In this document: in pieces, positions 1 through 4,864 of the stretch | Numbering within the stretch: position 1 is the stretch's first letter | Layout: every line of letters begins with the position of its first letter | NCBI GenBank assembly: GCA_947575425.1 | Contig: CANPNQ010000108.1 | Location: 1 to 5,044 of the forward strand | Direction: 5' to 3' | Source: an uncultured Erysipelotrichaceae bacterium | GTDB taxonomy: Bacteria > Bacillota_I > Bacilli_A > Erysipelotrichales > Erysipelotrichaceae | DNA: 5,044 nt | The notes under the pieces: model-generated | Seen by the model: only the letters and a program-made list of their open reading frames with translations | What the model was told of the DNA's origin: nothing | Databases searched by the model: none | Position numbers and translations under genes: made by a program

Positions 1-359
1 TAGAGGTGAAGGTATTCAAGGCCTCAATCACAAGTGATGCCCTTATGATGAAAGAGCTGCTTGACGCAAAGGCAATTCTTGTGGGAAGTGGTTGTTACAA
101 CAATGAAATGGCAAATAATATCGCCGGTTTTCTCACAAAACTGAAAACCTGTCATATCAAAGGAAAAAAAGGCTTGGGCTTCGGTTCCTATGGTTGGTAT
201 CGCAATACGAGTGCATCCATCAATCAAATGCTGGAGGATGCCGGAATCCCCCTGCTTAGTGAACAGGTTCTAGCACAGAATTATACACCAAGCGAGCAGG
301 ATTTGGATCAATACAGTGCGCTTGGCACACAGATCGCCGAAAGGATCAAACAGGAATAA
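1..359 (+). CDS. A-type flavoprotein (flavodiiron protein, FprA-like), C-terminal flavodoxin domain, 5' partial
   Basis: This is the 3' end of a gene entering from the left. The frame is open to the window edge (a GAG codon at 3-5 precedes the GTG at 6-8), so that GTG is probably internal, not a start. The visible ~118 residues are the C-terminal half of a flavodoxin-like domain. GSGCYNN (nt 84-104) sits where the family has the FMN-phosphate/isoalloxazine loop GSPTxNN. FGSYGW (nt 180-197) is the family's second FMN-contacting loop. Known family role: class A flavodiiron proteins pair an N-terminal beta-lactamase-fold diiron site with this FMN domain and reduce O2 and/or NO to water/N2O in the cytoplasm of anaerobes. 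The diiron half lies outside the window, so full function is inferred. The Gly-Cys-Tyr in the first loop departs from the common Pro-Thr form. The gene ends with TAA and is followed by the terminator at 433-486. Confidence 0.85.
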   Translation, partial: EVKVFKASITSDALMMKELLDAKAILVGSGCYNNEMANNIAGFLTKLKTCHIKGKKGLGFGSYGWYRNTSASINQMLEDAGIPLLSEQVLAQNYTPSEQDLDQYSALGTQIAERIKQE

Positions 360-361
360 GC

Positions 362-460
362 TTATCCCTTGATCCTGCCATAGCAATGATCCGCAATGAA
401 ATTAGGGCAGTTCAGACAACATGAAATGCAAAAAAAACAACCGTTGGAATTCCTTCGCAT
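362..460 (-). CDS. Possible cysteine-rich small protein (32 aa), unverified
   Basis: A short minus-strand frame of 32 codons from ATG (458-460) to TAA (362-364). It holds six cysteines (residues 8, 11, 14, 15, 18 and 26), giving CxxCxxCCxxC, then the protein-like tail CPNFIADHCYGR and a basic end. The spacing could bind a metal or an Fe-S cluster, but I do not recognise the family. Against it: the ATG lies in the loop of the 433-486 terminator hairpin, no Shine-Dalgarno sequence precedes it, and it ends only 2 bases from the stop of the convergent flavoprotein gene. The frame stays open upstream to a TAA at 488-490. A second ATG at 493-495 with a weak AGGA in front lies in another frame and hits a stop after 7 codons. 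One extra A in the A5 run at 482-486 (minus-strand sense) would join the two into a 44-residue protein. So this may be a real sORF, a frameshifted gene or chance. Confidence 0.3.
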   Translation of the reverse strand: MRRNSNGCFFCISCCLNCPNFIADHCYGRIKG

Positions 461-486
461 ATGGGGAATGCTCAGCGGTTGTTTTT
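433..486. terminator. Bidirectional intrinsic terminator between convergent genes
   Basis: An 11-bp perfect outer stem pairs AAAAACAACCG (433-443) with CGGTTGTTTTT (476-486). It extends inward through partial pairing of GGAATTCC (446-453) with the GGGGAATG side (463-470). Read on +, the stem ends in a T-run (482-486) and would terminate the flavoprotein transcript about 75 bases after its stop. Read on -, it ends in eight T residues (complement of 430-437) and would terminate the nuclease/89-aa unit about 65 bases after its stop. Confidence 0.85.
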
Positions 487-521
487 CTTATACATTGTTC
501 CTATGCATGCGGTTTTCCCTT

Positions 522-542
522 GCAGAACGCCAGATATTCTGC
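522..542. repeat. Short inverted repeat just after the 89-aa gene
   Basis: GCAGAA (522-527) and TTCTGC (537-542) form a perfect 6-bp stem with a 9-base loop, 7 bases beyond the minus-strand stop at 550. No T-run follows on either strand, so it is not a terminator by itself. It could act as a 3' RNA stabiliser or be chance. Confidence 0.3.
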
Positions 543-549
543 CATATCT

Positions 550-819
550 TCAGCACTGTGGTGGCTCCTGTTTCTCTTTGATATAGCCATAACGCTTTAA
601 TGCATCCATCACCTCATGCGGAATTTCATCACTATGACAGTTTTCAATATCATTTTGGATCACGATCGGCTCCTTGCCGCATACATAGGATAACAAGGCT
701 GCCAGATTCTGTTTTGTGAAATCATCTTTCAAGCAGACAATCAAGTCCTGATAAATCTCATCTATACCATCAGGAAATGCATTCTTGATGCATGCGATTG
801 TTTGATATATTTTTTCCAT
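550..819 (-). CDS. Small cytoplasmic protein of unknown function (89 aa)
   Basis: A complete 89-residue frame. Its ATG (817-819) is preceded by GAGAGGTG, which overlaps the end of the upstream nuclease gene; only 3 bases separate the two genes, so they are almost certainly co-transcribed and perhaps translationally coupled. The protein has no signal peptide or membrane segment, is acidic and appears mainly helical. Cysteines lie at 10, 29, 47, 61 and the very last residue (PPQC end). The layout, FPDGID near residue 15, a middle KDDFTKQNLAALLSY helix and a final helix ending in KRYGYI, loosely recalls DUF3349-type small proteins, in which a G-V/I-P/D motif is followed by two helices. That resemblance is from memory and weak. 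I do not assign a function. The pairing with a nuclease could mean a cytoplasmic partner of it, but secretion of the nuclease makes a direct inhibitor role less likely. Confidence 0.75.
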   Translation of the reverse strand: MEKIYQTIACIKNAFPDGIDEIYQDLIVCLKDDFTKQNLAALLSYVCGKEPIVIQNDIENCHSDEIPHEVMDALKRYGYIKEKQEPPQC

Positions 820-822
820 ATG

Positions 823-1440
823 TCACCTCTCAGCCATCTGCCTCATCACTTTTTTTACCTTATTGATTTTACGCTTTTTACCTTTGCCATTGCCTAAATA
901 CAGAAACACAATCACCGTCATACCGATTCCTATCGTTAGTAATGTAATCCAATCATATGGCTCTTTTTCATCCTCACTCCAAATATGAAGCTTTTGTTTC
1001 TGCGCTGTTTCCTGTGCCCTGTACAGTTCTTCAGTATAGGCATATTCTCCGTAAATATACGCCACTTCTGCCAATCCCTGCGCAACCAGTTTCTGTTGAA
1101 GCAATTCCCCATCGACAAAAACCCATGCCAAGTCCCTTCCATATTTGTCTCTTTTATCGCTTCCATCGTCATATTCCAATTCAATCACTTTGGCATTTTG
1201 TAGCATTTGACACGTAAATTCACTAGCCTCTTTGCCATAGGGTTCCTTTTCCTTAGTATATTCCGGTGTATCTACAGCGAGAAAGCGAACCGTCGTATCT
1301 TTGCCCGCAATGATAAAATGTGCGGTATCGCCATCTGTGCATTGAGCGAATTCCACGGATACCCTTGTATTGGCAAAGCTGGAGATCGTACAGGAAAGCA
1401 TCATGATTCCAAGCAGGAGCATATACATCCACCGTTTCAT
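823..1440 (-). CDS. Thermonuclease (staphylococcal nuclease-like), secreted and C-terminally membrane-anchored
   Basis: A Ca2+-dependent phosphodiesterase of the SNase family, expected to cut DNA and RNA outside the membrane. Numbering from the chosen Met: a signal sequence (MKRWMYMLLLG...SSFA, residues 1-23) has a likely type I cleavage after SFA. The SNase fold (about 27-155) carries TDGDT (35-39, metal-site Asp36 and Asp38), VRFLAVDTPE (51-60, catalytic Arg52 and Glu60), YGKEASEF (68-75) and DKYGRDLAWV (98-107, catalytic Arg102). These match staphylococcal nuclease Asp19/Asp21, Arg35, Glu43 and Arg87 in identity and spacing. After it, a hydrophobic segment (about 164-183) is followed by a strongly basic tail (KGKKRKINKVKK), as expected for a C-terminal anchor with a cytoplasmic tail. 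I chose the ATG at 1438-1440 because AAGGGG (1448-1453) lies 7 bases upstream. The in-frame ATG at 1465-1467 overlaps the -10 box and has no binding site. The 89-aa gene follows 3 bases downstream. Confidence 0.9.
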   Translation of the reverse strand: MKRWMYMLLLGIMMLSCTISSFANTRVSVEFAQCTDGDTAHFIIAGKDTTVRFLAVDTPEYTKEKEPYGKEASEFTCQMLQNAKVIELEYDDGSDKRDKYGRDLAWVFVDGELLQQKLVAQGLAEVAYIYGEYAYTEELYRAQETAQKQKLHIWSEDEKEPYDWITLLTIGIGMTVIVFLYLGNGKGKKRKINKVKKVMRQMAER

Positions 1441-1465
1441 CTTCCATCCCCTTCCATTCTCTATC

Positions 1466-1471
1466 ATTATA
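1466..1471 (-). promoter_or_regulatory. -10 box of the nuclease operon promoter
   Basis: A perfect TATAAT lies on the minus strand, 25 bases upstream of the chosen nuclease ATG. The expected -35 position, 17 bases further upstream, holds only a T-rich CTTTTT, so the promoter is weak or needs an activator. Transcription would begin near 1459, downstream of the longer-frame ATG, which supports the shorter start. Confidence 0.5.
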
Positions 1472-1507
1472 CTTAGGAATTTTTATAAAAAAAGACTTGA
1501 AAAACGC

Positions 1508-1547
1508 AAAAAAGCAGATTGTGGAATTTTCATTCGTATCTGCTTTT
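1508..1547 (-). terminator. Intrinsic terminator of the ABC transporter operon
   Basis: On the minus strand a 10-bp perfect stem (AAAAGCAGAT, 1538-1547, with ATCTGCTTTT, 1510-1519) has an 18-base loop and runs into a six-T tract (1508-1513). It sits about 60 bases after the stop of the substrate-binding protein gene and just before the nuclease promoter, separating the two minus-strand units. Confidence 0.85.
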
Positions 1548-1605
1548 CACTTCCTATGCGTTACAAATCTTTGGGAAACACTGATACAAAGGATGGTTTC
1601 GTGCC

Positions 1606-2394
1606 TTATTTGGCAGAACCGAACCATTTGTCGATCAGCTTCTGCATTTCCCCGTTTTCTTTCATTTCCTGAATGACAGGATCAATTTCAGCCTTCAGAT
1701 CAGAGCCTTTTTTGTAGGCGATGGCATTCCCTGTGGAATCATTGCCTACTCCCAACGGGAAGGAGATCAGCTCGCTGTATACCGCTGTGTTATTATCAGC
1801 CATTGCCTGCTCGCAAACCATGAAATCGATATTACCGTTTAAGATCTCCTGAACGATATCGGCATATTCTTTTCTCGTCTCTACCGTGATATTGTATTCT
1901 TCGGCAATGCCCTCTACTGCTGTCTGCTGGATCGTTCCATTTTGTACACCGGCAATTTTGCCTTTCAGATCATTAGCGGACTGATATCCTTTATCTTTCA
2001 TTGTAACTACCGTATTGGTGGTCTGTGTTTCATCCTGATAGTACACCTCGGAGAAGTCCATAACCTCCAGACGATCCGGTTCCGGAGACAGTCCGGCAAT
2101 CGCCATATCTACCTGACCCTGTTGCACTGCCAAAAGTGCTGCATCAAATTCCAGATTCTGCCATTCAATCTCATAACCAAGTTTTTCTGCGATTGCATTG
2201 CCTAGATCAATGTCAAAGCCTTCCAATTCATTGGTATTTTCATTGATCATTTCATACGGTTCATAAGGTGCGACAGTTGCGATGACCCATTTGCCTTTTT
2301 TCTCACCATCATCGCCACTCCCTTCATTGCCTCCATTGCCGCATCCAGCCAATACCAGCATACCTGCCGCTAACATCATCATTAGTTTTTTCAT
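1606..2394 (-). CDS. Amino acid ABC transporter substrate-binding lipoprotein (SBP_bac_3 family)
   Basis: The extracytoplasmic receptor that binds the amino acid and delivers it to the permease, tethered to the outer face of the membrane by a lipid-modified Cys. 262 residues, normal for the family. The lipobox LAGC has Cys18 after a KK-starting hydrophobic leader, followed by a Gly/Asp/Ser-rich linker (19-34). Domain I begins at KWVIATVAPYEPYEM (35-49) and includes GFDIDLGNAIAEKLG (59-73) and the ligand signature DMAIAGLSPEPDR (96-108). Arg108 is expected to hold the ligand carboxylate. GVQNGTIQQ (149-157) marks the second lobe. After Asp190, Glu195 occupies the usual amine-binding Asp position. 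GNAIAYKKG (222-230) and DKWFG (255-259) close the fold. The ATG at 2392-2394 is preferred because GAGAGG (2403-2408) is 8 bases away; the in-frame ATG at 2398-2400 would leave 2. The ligand cannot be fixed from sequence alone. Confidence 0.95.
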   Translation of the reverse strand: MKKLMMMLAAGMLVLAGCGNGGNEGSGDDGEKKGKWVIATVAPYEPYEMINENTNELEGFDIDLGNAIAEKLGYEIEWQNLEFDAALLAVQQGQVDMAIAGLSPEPDRLEVMDFSEVYYQDETQTTNTVVTMKDKGYQSANDLKGKIAGVQNGTIQQTAVEGIAEEYNITVETRKEYADIVQEILNGNIDFMVCEQAMADNNTAVYSELISFPLGVGNDSTGNAIAYKKGSDLKAEIDPVIQEMKENGEMQKLIDKWFGSAK

Positions 2395-2610
2395 ATTCAT
2401 TTCCTCTCTTTCTTTTCCTTTCTGAACATCTTGTTATCGCATTTCGTTTTTTATGCAAACTAGTTTCATTTGATTTTTATACTGTCTTCTTTTACAGCTC
2501 TTGTTGCTTCTCCCTTTTCCCGCCAGCATCCTTTTGCGGCTTTTTTTGTATCTACCGCCCTTATCACTTTTGCGCTTTATGGCGTTTGCCTTGCACAAGT
2601 CGGATATTTA
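2395..2610 (-). other. 216-base gap between ATPase and binding-protein genes, no gene seen
   Basis: It lies inside the operon. A 31-codon minus-strand frame begins at an ATG directly abutting AAAAGG, with no spacing, and another 10-codon frame overlaps the binding-protein start; both look like chance. A CCGC/GCGG pair around the CCGCAAAAGGATGCTGGCGG stretch forms only a 4-bp stem without a T-run, so I see no terminator. TTGCAT near 2452-2457 resembles the -35 of the T-box promoter, but the nearest -10-like GATAAC is only 14 bases away, so an internal promoter is not supported. The gap may hold an RNA-processing or stabilising site. Confidence 0.4.
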
Positions 2611-3336
2611 TTACAACATATTGGAGACAAACTGTCTTGCCCGCTCACTCTTTGCATGGGTGAAAAATACATCCGGTGTACTGCATTCCAATATCTGTCC
2701 CTGATCCATATACAGGATATAATCTGCGACCTCTTTGGCAAAGGCCATTTCATGTGTTACAACAATCATCGTCAAGCCTGTATGAGATAATCCTTTTAAT
2801 ACCTTTAATACCTCTGTGGTCATTTCCGGGTCGAGGGCGCTGGTTGGCTCATCGCATAACAGGATTTCCGGTTCCATCGCAAGTGCCCTTGCGATTGCCA
2901 CACGCTGTTTTTCACCGCCGGAGAGCTGATGCGGGAATGAATCCGTCCGATGCCCCATGCCAACCTTTTCCAACATTTCCTTTGCCTTGGCATAGGCATC
3001 TTCTTTGCTCATATGCTTTACCTTCATCAATGCATACGCAACATTCTTTTTGGCATCCATATGGGCAAATAGATTGAAGTTTTGGAATACCATTCCCATT
3101 TTTTCCCTGACCCTTGTCAGATCGGTTTTAGGATCGTTGACGACCACACCATCCAATGTAATCGTTCCCTCGCTAGGTACCTCCAGCATATTCAAGCAGC
3201 GGATCAGCGTGGATTTCCCCCCGCCGCTGGAACCGATGATCGCATACGTCTTGCCATCCTCAAAGGTGAAGCTGATATCCTTTAATACTTTGATATCCTT
3301 GCTGTAGTCCTTATATAAATGCTCAATCTTAATCAT
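2611..3336 (-). CDS. Amino acid ABC transporter ATP-binding protein (GlnQ/HisP-type)
   Basis: The cytoplasmic ATPase that drives import. 241 residues, standard for polar amino acid uptake transporters. All nucleotide-binding elements are present: Walker A GSSGGGKST (35-43, Lys41), Q-loop FQNFNLF (84-90, Gln85), signature LSGGEKQ (138-144), Walker B ILLCDEP (158-164, catalytic Glu163), D-loop SALD (166-169) and H-loop VTHE (193-196, His195). FAHMDAKKNV (90-99) after the Q-loop is typical of this subfamily. The Walker A and signature variants (SSGGG rather than PSGSG; GEKQ rather than GQQQ) retain the key residues. The ATG at 3334-3336 overlaps the end of the permease gene by 8 bases, with AAAGGAAG 7 bases in front, so the two should be translationally coupled. 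It would act as a homodimer with the permease and the distal binding protein. Confidence 0.97.
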   Translation of the reverse strand: MIKIEHLYKDYSKDIKVLKDISFTFEDGKTYAIIGSSGGGKSTLIRCLNMLEVPSEGTITLDGVVVNDPKTDLTRVREKMGMVFQNFNLFAHMDAKKNVAYALMKVKHMSKEDAYAKAKEMLEKVGMGHRTDSFPHQLSGGEKQRVAIARALAMEPEILLCDEPTSALDPEMTTEVLKVLKGLSHTGLTMIVVTHEMAFAKEVADYILYMDQGQILECSTPDVFFTHAKSERARQFVSNML

Positions 3337-3982
3337 AAGCCAGCTTCCTTTCCAATCGTTGACCGATAAAGCTTAAGACTTTGTTCAAGCAGAGATAACC
3401 GATGCCGATCACCACAAGCGGTTCAATCGGCGAATAGGTTTTCGCTACTACAAAGCTGTATCGCTTCATCATATCGTTGACGCCCAATACACTGACGACG
3501 GAGGTCTCCTTGGTCAATGCGATAAATTCATTGAATAAAGCCGGAAGCACGGAGCGGATCGCCTGATTCAAGATGATATCCTTGATGATATCCTTTTGGG
3601 AAACCCCAAGCGCTTTGGCAGCTTCAATCTGTCCCTTATCGATTCCCTCAATGCCGGCTCTCATGACTTCTGCCAGATAAGCACCGGAGTTGAGTCCGAA
3701 CACCACAGTGGCATAGATCCAGCGATCGGTGGGAAAGCCCGGAATCAGCGCAGGAAGTCCGAAATAGAAGAAATAAAGCTGGAAGAATACCGGTGTTCCT
3801 CGAAAGAAATCGATATAGGCGCGGATCAGCCAGCCGATCCCTTTTTTCTTTTTCAGGAAGGCACACAGCACACCGACAATTACACCGATCAATGCACATA
3901 TCAGTGATAATCCGATGATGACTCCCAATCCTTCTAAAATGTAAGGTGCCCATTGGACAAGACGTTCTATACTAAATCTCAT
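3329..3982 (-). CDS. Amino acid ABC transporter permease (HisM/GlnP family)
   Basis: The integral membrane subunit. 217 residues with about five membrane segments: near 14-42, 64-80, 88-106, 136-160 and 184-204. Family features: FFRGTPVFFQLYFFYFGLP (59-77), the loop just before the second segment; then the coupling EAA loop EAAKALG (120-126), followed by LP (146-147) and NEFIALTKETSVVSVLG (151-167). It is the first gene of the operon; AAGGAG lies 7 bases before the ATG (3980-3982), and the T-box terminator ends 18 bases upstream of that ATG. One permease gene is present, so it likely works as a homodimer. The order permease-ATPase-binding protein is less common than binding protein first. Confidence 0.97.
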   Translation of the reverse strand: MRFSIERLVQWAPYILEGLGVIIGLSLICALIGVIVGVLCAFLKKKKGIGWLIRAYIDFFRGTPVFFQLYFFYFGLPALIPGFPTDRWIYATVVFGLNSGAYLAEVMRAGIEGIDKGQIEAAKALGVSQKDIIKDIILNQAIRSVLPALFNEFIALTKETSVVSVLGVNDMMKRYSFVVAKTYSPIEPLVVIGIGYLCLNKVLSFIGQRLERKLAYD

Positions 3983-4000
3983 TTCACCACTCCTTTATAT

Positions 4001-4032
4001 AAAAAATCGTCCCTTGATAAACAAAGGACGAT
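4001..4032 (-). terminator. T-box regulated intrinsic terminator
   Basis: On the minus strand ATCGTCCTTTG (4022-4032) pairs with CAAGGGACGAT (4006-4016) around a 5-base loop. The 11-bp stem has one G-U pair and runs into six T residues (4001-4006). The TCCTT part of its 5' arm is also the partner of AAGG next to the T-box motif, so terminator and antiterminator are mutually exclusive. This is the expression switch for the importer. Confidence 0.93.
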
Positions 4033-4242
4033 GTATTCGCGGTACCACCTTATTTCTGATGAATCTTCATCAGCACTCTTTCCTTTAACGCAAGGTATTA
4101 CGGCTATCGTCTTGGGATCTCTCCTTCGCCGATGCAGCTCCCGAGCACGTTCTCCTCTACTTCATTGACCGGCTTTCACCAATAACCGGCTCTCTTTTTC
4201 CAATGGTGTTCAAGGGTACTACTCTCGTTCATTGCTTTTATG
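4006..4242 (-). promoter_or_regulatory. T-box leader (tRNA-sensing riboswitch) of the amino acid importer operon
   Basis: Uncharged tRNA pairs with the specifier codon and, through its NCCA end, with the T-box bulge, stabilising the antiterminator and letting transcription reach the permease gene. Elements on the minus strand: Stem I base AGC/GCT (4234-4236 with 4136-4138) with a K-turn (ATGA and GGA sides); helix CGAG/CTCG (4224-4227, 4142-4145); loop-E AGTA (4217-4220) opposite GAA (4150-4152); distal AGAGAG...GGTGAAAG loop region. Stem III is CTGATGA/TCATCAG (4056-4073). The T-box motif AGGTGGTACCGCG lies at 4038-4050, with the tRNA-pairing TGGT at 4044-4047. Antiterminator helices are AAGG/CCTT and GCG/CGT. 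By alignment to the loop-E geometry, the specifier is GTG (4146-4148, Val); one base earlier it reads CGT (4147-4149, Arg). The T of TGGT fits tRNAs with A73. Confidence 0.95.
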
Positions 4243-4248
4243 TGCTAT

Positions 4249-4277
4249 ATTATACGCAAGGAATTATGAAAATGCAA
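4249..4277 (-). promoter_or_regulatory. Sigma-A-type promoter of the T-box operon
   Basis: On the minus strand a perfect -10 box TATAAT (4249-4254) is separated by 17 bases from TTGCAT (4272-4277), a -35 matching the strong TTG part of the consensus. Initiation near 4242 places the start a few bases before the first Stem I helix of the T-box leader, as expected. Confidence 0.75.
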
Positions 4278-4720
4278 CAACTTTTTTTCAAAAAAATGAA
4301 AAGTTTTTGAAAATGATTTTCAGCGCCTCATTGGAGAGGGGCTTTTTAGGTGCAAGTGGCGATGGTAATGTCTTTGTGTGGTAGCTTGATATTTCAAATT
4401 TCCTATATTGTATTCCTATTTTTATGCGTGATTCAAATGTTGGTGGTTGGCGATTGGTTAGCAAATAAGGCATGAGTGATTCGGAAACTGAGAGTTTGCG
4501 TATAATGATGCCTATATCTTCTTTTAATAAAAAATTTTTGTCGGTTTGTATGGACACTTTGTTCATTGACATTGTATTTGTAGCCTTGAATATAGCACTA
4601 CTCTGTGCAGGCTTTGGCAAAGTCTTGCTTATTACACTGCTTCCCCTCCCTGTCAACACTCCTGCTAAGCCTGTGGTTTTTACTCCCACCCTGAAACGTG
4701 CTAAATGGTGAAGGAGAGAA
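4278..4720. other. AT-rich block without a recognisable gene
   Basis: It lies between the T-box promoter and the degenerate frame on the right. A minus-strand open frame covers 4288-4689 (GTG at its start, extendable in frame to about 4750). Its product matches no family I know, it has no ribosome binding site and its 3' part crosses two hairpins, so I do not call it a gene. The + strand frame 4472-4711 also has no binding site. Two inverted repeats occur at the left end: TGAAAA/TTTTCA (4308-4322) and the terminator-like hairpin at 4323-4347. The sequence could be decayed coding DNA. Confidence 0.5.
4323..4347 (+). terminator. Terminator-like hairpin pointing on the + strand
   Basis: GCGCCTC (4323-4329) pairs with GAGGGGC (4336-4342) around a 6-base loop, with one G-G mismatch, then runs directly into TTTTT (4343-4347). 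Read on the minus strand it lacks a T-run. No + strand gene is visible upstream of it: the sequence to its left on + is antisense to the T-box leader. Confidence 0.45.
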
Positions 4721-4864
4721 TTAATTTGTAGTAATGCTAGCTCCTATTTCTACCAAAATCATTCTCAATGAGAGTCTTTCATCTTTCAGGTTCCTTGCAA
4801 TAAGTAATCCAAATAATTTTTCCGTCAGTATTAAAGTATACTTATCCCAATTCTCTAATAAATA
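4721..4864 (-). pseudogene. Possible frame-shifted continuation of the right-edge gene
   Basis: A 47-codon open frame follows a TAG (4865-4867) and ends with TAA (4721-4723). It has no start codon or ribosome binding site at its beginning. Its product has a protein-like alternation (ENWDKYTLILTEKLFG, then an RNLKDERLSLRM stretch). It overlaps the end of the right-edge frame by 23 bases. Removing one T from the ATTT run near 4867-4870 of the minus-strand reading would join that frame to this one as ...KVGIV-LLENWDKY.... This suggests a single-base insertion in a once longer gene, but an AT-rich open frame of this length could also arise by chance. Confidence 0.25.

Noticed and set aside
396..581. 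61-codon + strand frame after the flavoprotein gene
   Set aside because: It runs through the terminator hairpin at 433-486 and into the 3' end of the convergent 89-aa gene; no ribosome binding site.
1465..1467. Longer start for the nuclease gene
   Set aside because: The ATG overlaps the TATAAT at 1466-1471 and lacks a binding site, while AAGGGG is correctly placed for the ATG at 1438-1440, where the signal peptide also begins cleanly.
2470..2790. 106-codon + strand frame over the ATPase end and the gap
   Set aside because: It overlaps the 3' end of a clear ABC ATPase gene on the other strand and has no family match; a shadow frame.
4278..4308. AT-rich hairpin (AACTTTT...GAAAAGTT with bulged T residues) as a terminator
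   Set aside because: The stem is almost entirely A-T, needs a three-base bulge and has no stable GC core, so it is unlikely to terminate transcription.
4288..4689. 133-codon minus-strand open frame starting with GTG
   Set aside because: No ribosome binding site, no recognisable domain, and its 3' part is formed by hairpin sequences (4308-4347). An opposite-strand frame is nearly as open, so openness alone is weak evidence.
4472..4711. 79-codon + strand frame with a hydrophobic centre
   Set aside because: No ribosome binding site, an in-frame stop shortly upstream, and it lies antisense to an equally doubtful frame. The hydrophobic stretch follows from T-rich codons.
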